NCBI GenBank assembly: GCA_900768245.1
Contig: CAAGCE010000119.1
Location: forward strand, 1 to 17,198
Length of the DNA stretch: 17,198 bases
Reading direction: 5' to 3'
From: Oscillospiraceae bacterium
GTDB taxonomy: Bacteria; Bacillota; Clostridia; Oscillospirales; Ruminococcaceae
In this document: positions 1 to 7,126 of the stretch, piece by piece
Layout of the letters: each line of letters begins with the position of its first letter
How positions within the stretch are numbered: the first letter of the stretch is position 1
Notes under the pieces: model-generated
Told to the model about the DNA's origin: nothing
Databases searched by the model: none
The model's input: only the letters and a program-made list of their open reading frames with translations
Made by a program: the position numbers and the translations under genes

Positions 1-15
1 GGAGGACATAAAATT

Positions 16-1107
16 ATGAAAAAAACAAAATTATTTTCAGTATTGCTTGCAGCGGCGCTGTCGTTCGGTACAATTGCGCTGCCGAATAATTACTTTGACA
101 CGGCTGTTACAGCTGAGGCGGCTGCGGTACTTGAAGCACCTACGGACATTACATATACTGCAAAGTCTGACTCTATCACATTGAAATGGACAGGCATTGA
201 CGGTGCTGACGCATACAGGGTCTATAAATATAACGCTAAGACGGAAAAGTTTGAAAAGTATAAAAATGTTTCAGGCAACGTCTGCAATATAACAGACTTA
301 AAAAAGTCGACTATGTATTATTTCAAAGTCGCTGCTCTTGTCAAAGACGGCAGTTCCTATGTTGAGGGAACAAAAACAGGCAAGATAAAGGTAAAAACCA
401 AGGAGTCAAATATTCCTGCCGCTCCGTCTTCAGGTTATACGGGAAAGGCAACTGCGGACGGAAAAACCTATTATTATGAAAACGGAAAAGCTAAAACAGG
501 CTTTGTAAAGCTTAATGACAGCTATTATTATTTTACCGATAACGGTATGCTTAAAAGCAGCTGGCTGAATTACAAGGAATTATACTATTACTTTACTTCA
601 GACGGTAAAATGGCTGCCGGCAAAACCCTGAAAATAGGCAGCTATAAGTACACATTCACAAGCAGCGGATATGTTGATTGGGACAGCGTCACAGTAACGC
701 CTAAGGCTTCATATACCGTCGGTTATGAAGAACTCGATATATCCACATGGATGTCATCTGAGTATGATATGGATGCGGACTTTACATTGATAAACATAGA
801 CAATAACGGCTCAAAACCGCTTTACGTACAGAAAATAGGCAGCGTTGTGGACAGCGAATATGAAAGCTATGACAGATTGGTAATACTGGTCGATACGGAC
901 CTGAATATTCTTTCACAGCAGAAAATTACAGCAGGAAAAAGCGATTTTGCATTCTTTATCAACAGCAGCTCAACATGGTATGACAAAAATACAAAACTGC
1001 TTTTCTTTGTTGAATATGATGGGGTACTGTATGGCGTTCAGGCCAGCAGCAAGGGTGAAACTTGCATGATAATGCACATGAAATATGACGACATTTTTGA
1101 CGACTGA
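16..1107 (+). CDS. Secreted cell-wall-binding protein (FN3 + choline-binding-type repeats)
   Basis: A 363 aa exported protein. The start is the ATG at 16, preceded by GGAGGA at 1-6. Residues 1 to about 36 are a Sec signal peptide: a lysine pair, a hydrophobic core and an AEAAA cleavage region. Residues about 39-130 resemble a fibronectin type III domain (opening APTDITYTAKSDSITLKW, with an YRVYKY strand and a YYFKVAAL strand). Residues about 142-220 carry at least three aromatic and glycine-rich repeats (KTYYYENGKAKTGF, SYYYFTDNGMLKSSW, LYYYFTSDGKMAAG). These are typical of choline-binding/glucan-binding repeats that anchor proteins to the envelope. The C-terminal 140 residues (about 225-363) are not recognised; they are beta-rich and acidic. 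No catalytic domain is visible, so the protein is probably adhesive or structural. It is read here as a host gene outside the phage block, because it has its own terminator and none of the phage packaging logic. Surface location is well supported; function is unknown. Confidence 0.85.
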   Translation: MKKTKLFSVLLAAALSFGTIALPNNYFDTAVTAEAAAVLEAPTDITYTAKSDSITLKWTGIDGADAYRVYKYNAKTEKFEKYKNVSGNVCNITDLKKSTMYYFKVAALVKDGSSYVEGTKTGKIKVKTKESNIPAAPSSGYTGKATADGKTYYYENGKAKTGFVKLNDSYYYFTDNGMLKSSWLNYKELYYYFTSDGKMAAGKTLKIGSYKYTFTSSGYVDWDSVTVTPKASYTVGYEELDISTWMSSEYDMDADFTLINIDNNGSKPLYVQKIGSVVDSEYESYDRLVILVDTDLNILSQQKITAGKSDFAFFINSSSTWYDKNTKLLFFVEYDGVLYGVQASSKGETCMIMHMKYDDIFDD

Positions 1108-1113
1108 TCTGAA

Positions 1114-1160
1114 AAGCCTTGCCGATTTGATTTCGGCAGGGCTTATTTTTTTATTTTTAT
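1114..1160 (+). terminator. Rho-independent terminator after the cell-wall-binding protein
   Basis: A 12 bp stem (AAGCCTTGCCGA at 1114-1125 against TCGGCAGGGCTT at 1133-1144, one G-U pair) with a 7 nt loop is followed by a long T-rich run. It begins seven bases after the stop codon at 1105-1107. The T-run is also the left arm of a larger inverted repeat described separately. Confidence 0.9.
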
Positions 1161-1247
1161 TGGGGCGGCGGTTTGGGGTTCGTTTTTAGCTGTAAGACAG
1201 TGTTCCGCCGCGGTCGCTTTCTTGGGCGTGCCCAATAAAAATAAAAA
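1148..1247. repeat. Palindromic intergenic repeat, copy 1 (inverted relative to copy 2)
   Basis: A perfect 17 bp inverted repeat (TTTTTATTTTTATTGGG at 1148-1164, and its complement at 1231-1247) encloses GC-rich arms (GGGGCGGCGG near 1162 against CCGCCGCGG near 1206). The reverse complement of 1161-1216 aligns with 3229-3292. Shared blocks are CGACCGCGGCGGAA, TCTTACAGCT and ACCGCCGCCCC, and both are followed by AT-rich AAAAATAAAAA-type sequence. This is a short dispersed, hairpin-forming repeat, probably of the REP or MITE type. No coding capacity is seen. Confidence 0.7.
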
Positions 1248-1360
1248 GAAAATACGCAGGTAATATCTGTTTTGCTGCAATAGTTGTGCGTTATGCTTTA
1301 TGAATTGTATTCTGTTTTATGCATTTTGCTTAGGATTTATGTGATTGTTTCTTACTTTCG

Positions 1361-1390
1361 CTCCGTGATATTATTTAGTCACGGAGGAGG
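1361..1390 (+). promoter_or_regulatory. Hairpin overlapping the terS ribosome binding site
   Basis: CTCCGTGA (1361-1368) and TCACGGAG (1379-1386) form a perfect 8 bp stem with a 10 nt loop. The right arm contains the first half of the doubled Shine-Dalgarno GGAGGAGG (1383-1390), which lies 7 nt before the terS ATG at 1398. When folded, the first GGAGG is paired and the second is only partly free. This could hold down translation of the first gene of the late operon. Confidence 0.55.
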
Positions 1391-1397
1391 AATTGCG

Positions 1398-1841
1398 ATG
1401 CGTTCTAAATTAATTCCCGCTTTTAAAAACGCTGATGAGCTTAATGCCCGTGCTGAGGCTTATTTCCGCAGCTGTGAGGGGCGGCAGGCTGTTGATGATG
1501 CGGGTGAGCCGCTTTTTGATAAGAACGGGGCGGCTGTTATGGCTGTTCCCGAAAGACCTTTGACTGTCACGGGGCTGGCTCTTGCTCTTGGGTTTCCCTC
1601 CCGCTGTGCTTTGCTTGAATATAACGGCAAGGCTGTTTACAATGACATCATTGTACGCTCGCTCTCACGCATTGAGGAATATGCGGAGGCTAAGCTTTTC
1701 GACAAGGGTCAATACTCGGGTGCGAAATTCTTCCTCGCCAACAACTTCAAGGGGTGGAACGACAAGCCTGATGACGGCAGCTCCGACACGCTCGAAAAGC
1801 TCGATGAGGTGCTTTGCAGTCTTTCCAAGGCTATGAAATAG
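1398..1841 (+). CDS. terS: Terminase small subunit (P22 gp3-like)
   Basis: A 147 aa protein starting at ATG 1398 behind GGAGGAGG; an upstream in-frame TTG at 1284 lacks such a site and would add an unconvincing hydrophobic stretch. The order of motifs fits the P22 gp3-type DNA-packaging family. These are an N-terminal YFRSCEG helix, a PLTVTGLALALGF segment (about residues 54-67) that serves as the DNA-recognition helix-turn-helix, an alpha-helical IVRSLSRIEEYAEAKLF region, and the closing GAKFFLANNFKGWND signature (about 107-122). In phages of this type the small subunit recognises the viral DNA and loads the large terminase onto it. It is immediately followed by the large subunit, with an 11 nt gap. 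The upstream hairpin may regulate its translation. Confidence 0.85.
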   Translation: MRSKLIPAFKNADELNARAEAYFRSCEGRQAVDDAGEPLFDKNGAAVMAVPERPLTVTGLALALGFPSRCALLEYNGKAVYNDIIVRSLSRIEEYAEAKLFDKGQYSGAKFFLANNFKGWNDKPDDGSSDTLEKLDEVLCSLSKAMK

Positions 1842-1852
1842 GGGGTGATACC

Positions 1853-3070
1853 ATTTTTACGGAAAAACAAAAGGAAGTCTGGCAGAACACGGTGGAGAAT
1901 TATCACCGATGGAACATTTCTTTCGGTGCGACACGTTCCGGCAAGACCTTTCTTGACTACTACCGCATACCTTACCGCATTCGTCACGCTCCTGAGGGGC
2001 TTATCGTTCTCCTCGGCAACACGCAGGTCACTCTTGAACGAAACATTCTTGAGCCTATGCGCAGGATATGGGGCAGCGAGCTTGTGGGGGCGGCAAGCAA
2101 CACGGGGAAGCTCACTTTATTCGGGCGTTCCTGCTATGCTGTCGGTGCGGACAAGGTCACTCAGTCAAGCAAGCTTCAGGGCTCGGGCATTGCTTACTGC
2201 TACGGTGATGAGATAACCACTTGGGCAGAGCCTGTTTTTCAGATGCTGAAATCACGTCTTGACCGAAAGGGTGCTTGCTTTGACGGCACTTGTAATCCTG
2301 ATTCGCCTAATCATTGGTTTCATAAGTTTCTTTTAAGCGACGCTGACATTTACCGTATGCGCTTTGTCATTGATGACAACTGCTTTCTCGAACCTGAATT
2401 TATTTCCGCTCTCAAAAAAGAATATGCGGGGACGGTCTACTACGACCGCTACATAAACGGATTATGGAAGGCTGCTGAGGGCACTATTTACCGCACCTTT
2501 GCGGACTGTCCCGAAAAATTCATCATAAGCACTCCGCCCGATGACATTGTTTACTGCACGGCAGGATTGGATTTCGGCGGCAACGGTTCGGCTCACGCTC
2601 TTAATCTTACGGGATTTACACGAAATCTCGGTGAGGTCGTGACCCTTGATGAATGGTATTCCAAAGAGGAGCTTACGCCTTCCGAGCTGGAAGACAGGGT
2701 CTGCGGTTTCCTTGAAAACGCTCTGCGGAAGTACCGTGTCACCGATCTTTACTGCGACAGCGCAGAACAGGTGCTTATCCGTGGAATAAAAAAGGCGGCG
2801 GCTCTGCGCAGGCTGCCTGTGAACATTCACAATGCCCGAAAAGGTCCTATCAAGGACCGCATACGCTTCTACTGTATGCTTTTCGGCAGCGGCCGCTACA
2901 AGATAACAGACAGCTGTGTTCACACTATCGAAGCTTTTTCCGAAGCGGTCTGGGCGGAGGACTTTTCCTCAGATGTGCGGCTTGACAACGGCAGCGTAAA
3001 CATCGACAGCCTTGATGCTCAGGAATACTCAACCGAATTTATTATGAACAGCTTTATTGACAAAAATTAA
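1853..3070 (+). CDS. terL: Terminase large subunit (ATPase/nuclease), apparent ATT start
   Basis: The packaging motor, about 405 aa. Numbering from Ile1 (ATT at 1853): Walker A GATRSGKT at 25-32, Walker B ending in D119-E120 (AYCYGDEITTW), and C-terminal RNase H-like nuclease acidic residues D240 (DFGGNGSA), D302 (YCDSAEQ) and D388 (SLDAQEYS). The protein pumps DNA into the prohead through the portal and cuts it. There is no in-frame ATG or GTG near the 5' end. A near-perfect Shine-Dalgarno GGGGGTGAT (1841-1849) lies at ideal distance from ATT 1853. The alternative TTG at 1814 overlaps terS by 28 nt and has only a weak AGG. The ATT looks like a mutated ATG (next codon TTT, then ACG GAA). All catalytic motifs are intact, so the enzyme should work if translated. 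Confidence 0.9.
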   Translation: MFTEKQKEVWQNTVENYHRWNISFGATRSGKTFLDYYRIPYRIRHAPEGLIVLLGNTQVTLERNILEPMRRIWGSELVGAASNTGKLTLFGRSCYAVGADKVTQSSKLQGSGIAYCYGDEITTWAEPVFQMLKSRLDRKGACFDGTCNPDSPNHWFHKFLLSDADIYRMRFVIDDNCFLEPEFISALKKEYAGTVYYDRYINGLWKAAEGTIYRTFADCPEKFIISTPPDDIVYCTAGLDFGGNGSAHALNLTGFTRNLGEVVTLDEWYSKEELTPSELEDRVCGFLENALRKYRVTDLYCDSAEQVLIRGIKKAAALRRLPVNIHNARKGPIKDRIRFYCMLFGSGRYKITDSCVHTIEAFSEAVWAEDFSSDVRLDNGSVNIDSLDAQEYSTEFIMNSFIDKN

Positions 3071-3228
3071 GAATTAAAAATTAAGAATTATTTTGGGGGT
3101 ATAATGCAAAAATGTGTGTGATTCCGTAGGGGACGGGTTTCCCGTCCCGCCGAAAGCGGACAAAACCATATTTAAAAACGCATATTCAGAATTGCTGCTT
3201 TTTGATAATAGGGTACAAGCAAAATGAA
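3071..3228. repeat. REP-like palindrome and AT-rich repeats between terL and portal
   Basis: Phage terL and portal genes usually abut, but here 248 bp separate them. Just after the terL stop are AATTAAGAATTAAAAATTAAGAATT-type direct repeats (about 3066-3090; the motif TTAAGAATTA recurs). A perfect hairpin GGGACGGG-TTT-CCCGTCCC follows at about 3131-3149, flanked by TCCG and CGGA. This is the look of a dispersed palindromic unit. No gene is seen. Confidence 0.6.
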
Positions 3229-3298
3229 CGACCGCGGCGGAAACGTTTCTTACAGCTTACAGCAAAATTTGAACCGCCGCCCCCCAAAAAATAAAAAC
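3229..3298. repeat. Palindromic intergenic repeat, copy 2 (inverted relative to copy 1)
   Basis: The plus strand at 3229-3298 matches the reverse complement of 1148-1216: CGACCGCGGCGGAA, then TCTTACAGCT, then ACCGCCGCCCC and an A-rich AAAAATAAAAA tail. The CGGCGG/CCGCCG arms can fold. The two copies face each other and enclose terS-terL. The portal ribosome binding site begins eight bases downstream. Confidence 0.7.
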
Positions 3299-3318
3299 TA
3301 AACCGAAAGGAGTTTTTT

Positions 3319-4713
3319 ATGGACATTTACCAGCAGATAAAGGCAGCTTTCGGAAAGGCTGTTCCCGATCTTTCCGAATATTTCGCTCTCACAGACCGCT
3401 GCCGCCGCATTTATGCCGGTGAGCCTGAATGGCGGTCGGTGAAGAAAAACGGTCTTTACCGCAGCGGCAACAGGTCGCTTGCGTTGCTCAACACCGCTAA
3501 GGTACTTTGCGACAGGTTCGCCGTTTTTGCTTTCTCAGAGCCACCTGAGGTGGTCTGCGGCAGCAAAAATGCAGGGGATCTTCTAAGGGACGTTATCGAA
3601 AAGACCAACCTTTTCGGACGTATGAGCGAGGAGCTTTCCTATGCTTTCGCTATGGGAGGCTGTGTGTTCCGTCCTTATCTTCACGGCGGCGACATCGGTA
3701 TCGACTGCGTTTTTGGCGACGGTTTTATTCCTACCCAATGGGACAGCTGCGGCATTTATGAGGGCTGTTTCCGAAGTGTGAGATTCAAGGACGGGTACCG
3801 GTACACATTGCTCGAATTTCACGGCGGCGGCTCTCTTATGCACAGGCTTTTCAAGAGCAGGGACGGTTCTTCCCTCGGTTCTGAATGTGAGCTTTCGGAG
3901 CTTTATCCTGAGCTTGATGAGGACGCCAAAGACTTTGGTACTCCGCTTTTTTCCTGCTTTAAGCTTGCGGGGGCGAACAACATTTTCCCTGAGCTTCCTC
4001 TCGGTCTTTCCGCTTTTGCAAATGCTGCGGACACGCTGAAGGCTCTGGACATCGCTTTCGACAGCTTTATGAGGGAATTCGTTCTGGGCAGAAAGCGTAT
4101 TATTGTGCCTTCCTCCTGCGTTCAGACCGTTGTGGACATTGCGACGGGTGAGCAGAGGCAGTATTTTGACGCTGACGACGAGGCTTATGTTGCTCTCAAA
4201 TGCGATGAGGAGCGTGACCTTAAAATTACCGACAACACCGTTGAGCTTCGTATCGATGAACACGTCAAGGCTATCAACGCTCTGCTGAACATTCTCTGCT
4301 TTCAGGTGGGACTTTCGGCGGGAACTTTCTCCTTTGATGTGAACGAGGGGGTCAAGACCGCTACCGAAATTATTTCCCGTGACAGCAGGACGGCGGCTAC
4401 CGTAAGGGCTCATCAGAACAATCTCGGGGGAGCTTTAAAAAGGCTTTTCCGCTCCGTATTGCAGCTTGGGGTATGCTGCGGCAGGCTTTCACCTGAGGAC
4501 GCTCGCTGCGGCATTGACATCAGCTGGCACGACGGTATCATCACCGACGAAAATACCATTGCCGAAAACAACATAAGGCTTGTGAACAACGGGCTTAAGT
4601 CCCGTGCCGCAGCCATTATGGAGATACAGAAATGCAGCCTTGAGGACGCTGAAAGGGAGCTTGTCCGAATAAGCGGCGAGGCTGCACTGAAGGGAGGTGA
4701 ATTCAATGGATAA
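3319..4713 (+). CDS. Phage portal protein (SPP1 gp6-like)
   Basis: A 464 aa protein with ATG at 3319 behind AAAGGAG. The length, the position right after the large terminase and the sequence style fit the SPP1 gp6-type portal family. The N-terminal region has YFALTDRCRRIYAGEPEW and NRSLALLNTAKVLCDRFAVFAF helices. A central beta-rich wing follows (about 110-220). The clip/stem region has VDIATGEQRQYFDADDEAYVAL. The C-terminal helical segment is NEGVKTATEIISRDSRTAAT with a long crown helix. Twelve copies form the ring at one capsid vertex through which TerL translocates DNA and to which connector proteins bind. The last codons contain the ribosome binding site of the scaffold gene, with an 8 nt overlap, so synthesis is coupled. 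No truncation is seen. Confidence 0.88.
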   Translation: MDIYQQIKAAFGKAVPDLSEYFALTDRCRRIYAGEPEWRSVKKNGLYRSGNRSLALLNTAKVLCDRFAVFAFSEPPEVVCGSKNAGDLLRDVIEKTNLFGRMSEELSYAFAMGGCVFRPYLHGGDIGIDCVFGDGFIPTQWDSCGIYEGCFRSVRFKDGYRYTLLEFHGGGSLMHRLFKSRDGSSLGSECELSELYPELDEDAKDFGTPLFSCFKLAGANNIFPELPLGLSAFANAADTLKALDIAFDSFMREFVLGRKRIIVPSSCVQTVVDIATGEQRQYFDADDEAYVALKCDEERDLKITDNTVELRIDEHVKAINALLNILCFQVGLSAGTFSFDVNEGVKTATEIISRDSRTAATVRAHQNNLGGALKRLFRSVLQLGVCCGRLSPEDARCGIDISWHDGIITDENTIAENNIRLVNNGLKSRAAAIMEIQKCSLEDAERELVRISGEAALKGGEFNG

Positions 4714-5092
4714 TGAAACAATTACAGAGGTTTCCGAGGAGATCCCGACAGATGATGAAGCTGTTACGGAAGATAATGGTCTTGATGCTGCTCTTGAAGC
4801 AGCCAATGCAAAGGCTGAAATGCTTGAAGCAAAGCTTTTATGCTATGAAAGCGGTGTTTCGGGCGGCTATGCAGATGATGTTATCGCTCTTGCAAAAAGC
4901 TATGGCGGTGATGTTAAATCCGCTATCGGCGAGGTCATTGCAAAGTACCCTTTCTTCTGCTCCGCCGGTGCACCCAAGCCTGCGGAAAAGGAAAAGCTCA
5001 CCACCGGCGTTCGTTTTTCTTCGGAACAGAAAAACTCCTGCGGCGGAGTTGAAGCCGCTTTCAGAAGATCAAATCCAAACATCAGATTTTAG
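4706..5092 (+). CDS. Capsid scaffolding protein
   Basis: A 128 aa protein. The start is taken at ATG 4706, which has AGGGAGGTGA at 4691-4700; a GTG at 4697 lies inside that site and is unlikely. The protein is strongly acidic at its N-terminus (residues 1-30), followed by an alpha-helical LDAALEAANAKAEMLEAKLL stretch that should form a coiled coil. It ends in a basic FRRSNPNIRF tail. An acidic coiled-coil body with a short basic C-terminus, placed between portal and capsid genes, is the standard picture of a small scaffold that guides prohead assembly and then leaves or is degraded. Sequence families of scaffolds are weakly conserved, so the assignment rests on composition and position. It overlaps the portal stop by 8 nt and precedes the capsid gene by 13 nt. 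Confidence 0.78.
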   Translation: MDNETITEVSEEIPTDDEAVTEDNGLDAALEAANAKAEMLEAKLLCYESGVSGGYADDVIALAKSYGGDVKSAIGEVIAKYPFFCSAGAPKPAEKEKLTTGVRFSSEQKNSCGGVEAAFRRSNPNIRF

Positions 5093-5105
5093 GAGGTAAA
5101 AAATT

Positions 5106-5963
5106 ATGGCACATACTTTACAGGAACGTTATTCTCAGCTCGTTGACGCTAAGCTCAGAGCTACTCTCGTTACTCAGGACAACTACATTTTCAACACCAA
5201 TCACGAGGGTTCGCCTGCGGCAGGTGCGGTGAAGATACCTGTCCGTGACACAGAGGTCGAGGTCAAGGCTTACAGCAAAACTGCGGGTGCTGCTCTTTCA
5301 AGCGGTGCTACCACTTACATTACTATGCTTATGTCAAATGACGAGGCGGTAAACGAACTTATTGACGGTTATGACGCTGCCGCTCTTCCCGATGATGTTG
5401 TTGCGGAACGTCTTGCTTCAGCAGGCTATACTCTCGGTCTTTCTATGGACAAGAAGTCAATTGCGGCTCTTGAAAAGACAGAGGGCGTTACCGTTTCCAC
5501 AGTCAAAACTGCGTCCACCGCTTCAAATGCTTACAGCTATGTTGCTGCGGCAAGGACTGCTCTTTCAAGAATGGGTGTTCCTACTGCGGACAGATGGCTT
5601 ATTGCTTCTCCCGAATTTATGGAGGTCATTATGCAGGACGAAAAGTTTATCCGTCAGGGCGACCTCTCCCAGGAGCTTGTTGAGGCAGGCGTTGTTGGCA
5701 AGATCGCAGGCTTCAATGTTTTCGAGTCCAGCAACCTTATGTACAAGGACACGGGCTTCATCAGCAGCAAGACTGTTACTACCGAATTTATCTGCGGTCA
5801 CCCTAACTGGTGTCACAGAGTTCAGGACTGGGCTGTGCCTGTTGGGGTAAATCCTATTGCGGACGGTGTTCACATCGGTGCAAGCGCTGTTCAGGGCAGA
5901 AAGGTATACAATGTACTCGTTTCAAAGCCTGCAACGGTTTATGTCAAGAGAATAGAAGCATAA
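5106..5963 (+). CDS. Major capsid protein (HK97-fold type)
   Basis: A 285 aa protein with ATG at 5106 behind a perfect AGGAGG at 5091-5096. The protein has no Cys-rich or membrane regions. Its features fit the HK97-fold P22-coat-like capsid group found in Firmicute siphophages. These are an N-terminal LQERYSQLVDAKLRATLVTQDNYIF arm, a KIPVRDTEVEVKAYSKTAG beta-hairpin (extended-loop position), an AYSYVAAARTALSRMGVPTADRWLIASPEFMEVI spine-helix/domain core (about 140-175) and a C-terminal GRKVYNVLVSKPATVYVKRIE strand. It forms the icosahedral shell. The context (scaffold before, connectors after) agrees. The strong ribosome binding site suits the most abundant structural protein. No protease gene is visible, which is usual for scaffold-based assembly. 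Family placement beyond the fold is uncertain. Confidence 0.88.
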   Translation: MAHTLQERYSQLVDAKLRATLVTQDNYIFNTNHEGSPAAGAVKIPVRDTEVEVKAYSKTAGAALSSGATTYITMLMSNDEAVNELIDGYDAAALPDDVVAERLASAGYTLGLSMDKKSIAALEKTEGVTVSTVKTASTASNAYSYVAAARTALSRMGVPTADRWLIASPEFMEVIMQDEKFIRQGDLSQELVEAGVVGKIAGFNVFESSNLMYKDTGFISSKTVTTEFICGHPNWCHRVQDWAVPVGVNPIADGVHIGASAVQGRKVYNVLVSKPATVYVKRIEA

Positions 5964-6004
5964 ATCACGGTTGCTTAAAATCAACAAAGAAGGGAGGTGA
6001 TCCG

Positions 6005-6391
6005 ATGGGGTTTATCACGTCGGATTACTATTTCGGAGCATATGGCGGTGCTGAGACTGCTGACGACATTGACACTCTCATTGACCGTGCCAGCGAGATA
6101 ATCGACATTCTCACAGGGGGGAAAATTACCGGGGCAGGGGGCATTGAAAAGCTGCCCGACTATGCTGCGGAAAGGGTAAAATGCGCTGTTGCCGCTGAGG
6201 TGGATTATCTTGACCGAAACGGCGGACTTTCCTCTCTTGACAGTTCAACTCCCGTACAGATGACCCTTGGCAGATTCAGCTATATGAACGGTGCGGGAAC
6301 GAGCGAGCGTCGTTCTTTCCCTGTATCGGCTATGGCAGAGGGATTTCTGGAGCTTTCGGGGCTGCTTTCCCGAAACATTGATATTTGTTAG
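6005..6391 (+). CDS. Head-tail connector protein 1 (adaptor, gp6/gp15-like)
   Basis: A 128 aa protein. The start is ATG 6005 behind AGGGAGGTGATC, an almost complete match to the anti-Shine-Dalgarno; a longer reading frame reaching back into the capsid gene has no such site. The N-terminus (FITSDYYFGAYGG, then DDIDTLIDRASEIIDILTG) and the helix ERVKCAVAAEVDYLDRNGG, followed by a beta-turn segment (VQMTLGRFSYMNGAG), match the alpha-helical adaptor proteins of Firmicute siphophages. Those sit directly after the capsid gene. The adaptor docks on the portal ring after packaging. It ends 10 nt before the next start. Recognition is by helical pattern and gene order, not by an exact motif. Confidence 0.75.
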   Translation: MGFITSDYYFGAYGGAETADDIDTLIDRASEIIDILTGGKITGAGGIEKLPDYAAERVKCAVAAEVDYLDRNGGLSSLDSSTPVQMTLGRFSYMNGAGTSERRSFPVSAMAEGFLELSGLLSRNIDIC

Positions 6392-6401
6392 GAGGTGCGG
6401 T

Positions 6402-6761
6402 ATGCGTTTTATTCCAAGACAGCTTCTCGTTCATTCGGCTGAGGTACGCACTCCGCTTTCCGAGGACAGCTTCGGAAATATCATTTTTTCCGAGCCGCAG
6501 AAGCTTAGCTTTATCCGTATTGATGACGGAAGGGTCTTGAAAAGAGGCGGCTTTGAAAATTCAGATGTATCTTCGGCTCTGCTCATTTATGACTGTCGAA
6601 ACAGTCTGCCGAAAAACTTTACATTCAGCCTTGGGCAGCGTATTTCCTTTGGCGGCAGGTGCTTTTCCGTTTCGGACATAAGCTTTTACTACGAAAAAAA
6701 GCTGCTGCACCACATTGAAGTTACTCTTGAAGGCTGTTTTTCGGGAGGGGTTAGCTTATGA
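6402..6761 (+). CDS. Minor capsid / head-closure protein (Minor_capsid_1-like)
   Basis: A 119 aa protein with ATG at 6402 behind GGAGGTG at 6391-6397. The opening (MRFIPRQLLVHSAEVRTP) and the closing beta strands (LGQRISFGGRCFSVSDISFYY, then HHIEVTLEG) fit the small beta-barrel head-closure proteins annotated as minor capsid protein 1 in Firmicute phages. These close the filled head and provide the platform for the tail. The stop overlaps the next gene by 4 nt (ATGA), so translation is coupled. In related phages this gene is usually followed by a Minor_capsid_2 (HK97 gp10-like) gene, which is missing here. Assignment is by position and secondary-structure pattern. Confidence 0.7.
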   Translation: MRFIPRQLLVHSAEVRTPLSEDSFGNIIFSEPQKLSFIRIDDGRVLKRGGFENSDVSSALLIYDCRNSLPKNFTFSLGQRISFGGRCFSVSDISFYYEKKLLHHIEVTLEGCFSGGVSL

Positions 6762-7126
6762 CGGAAAGAATAATCAAAAAACTCGGTGAGATAACGGGGC
6801 TTGATACTAAGCTGCGGCTTTCGGAAAAGGGCGGCTTTGCTTTATACACCTCGGACTCGGAAACTGCGGAGCGTTTTATTGACGGCGGCGGTGTCACTCG
6901 GCAGGTCATCACTCTGAAATGCAGGGGCAGCGAGCCTGCCGCACTTTTCAAGGCTGCTGAGGACGCCTGCAATGCCGTATCGGAATATCGGGGAGATGAT
7001 ATTTGCTTTGAGGTAAGCTCTCCGCCCCGATTTGAAAGCTGTTCCGAGGCAGGCTGTTACATTGTGCGCTGTGATCTTTCCGCTGAATATATTTACGGGG
7101 GTGATGATGATGAGGCTGACATATGA
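6758..7126 (+). CDS. Tail-terminator-like protein (Minor_capsid_3-like)
   Basis: A 122 aa protein starting at ATG 6758, overlapping the previous stop, with GGGAGGGG just upstream. The pattern is an N-terminal helix (ERIIKKLGEIT), beta strands, a helix at the ALFKAAEDACNAVSEYR segment and a final SPPRFESCSEAGCYIVRCDLSAEYI hairpin. It resembles tail-terminator/minor capsid 3 proteins, which cap the end of a tail tube where it joins the head. In this window no tube protein follows: the next gene is Dit, whose ribosome site lies inside the last codons of this gene (17 nt overlap). It may therefore act as a direct head-to-baseplate joint, or be a leftover from a longer tail module. The function is inferred. 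Confidence 0.6.
   Translation: MTERIIKKLGEITGLDTKLRLSEKGGFALYTSDSETAERFIDGGGVTRQVITLKCRGSEPAALFKAAEDACNAVSEYRGDDICFEVSSPPRFESCSEAGCYIVRCDLSAEYIYGGDDDEADI

Noticed and set aside
1148..1247. CRISPR-like repeat unit
   Set aside because: Only two copies exist in the window, inverted and far apart, with no regularly spaced array.
1284..1397. N-terminal extension of the small terminase from a TTG at 1284
   Set aside because: The extension is hydrophobic, lacks a ribosome site, covers the regulatory hairpin and is not part of the family; ATG 1398 has a strong site.
3583..4413. Long minus-strand frame inside the portal gene
   Set aside because: Shadow of the portal gene; no ribosome site and low-complexity basic composition.
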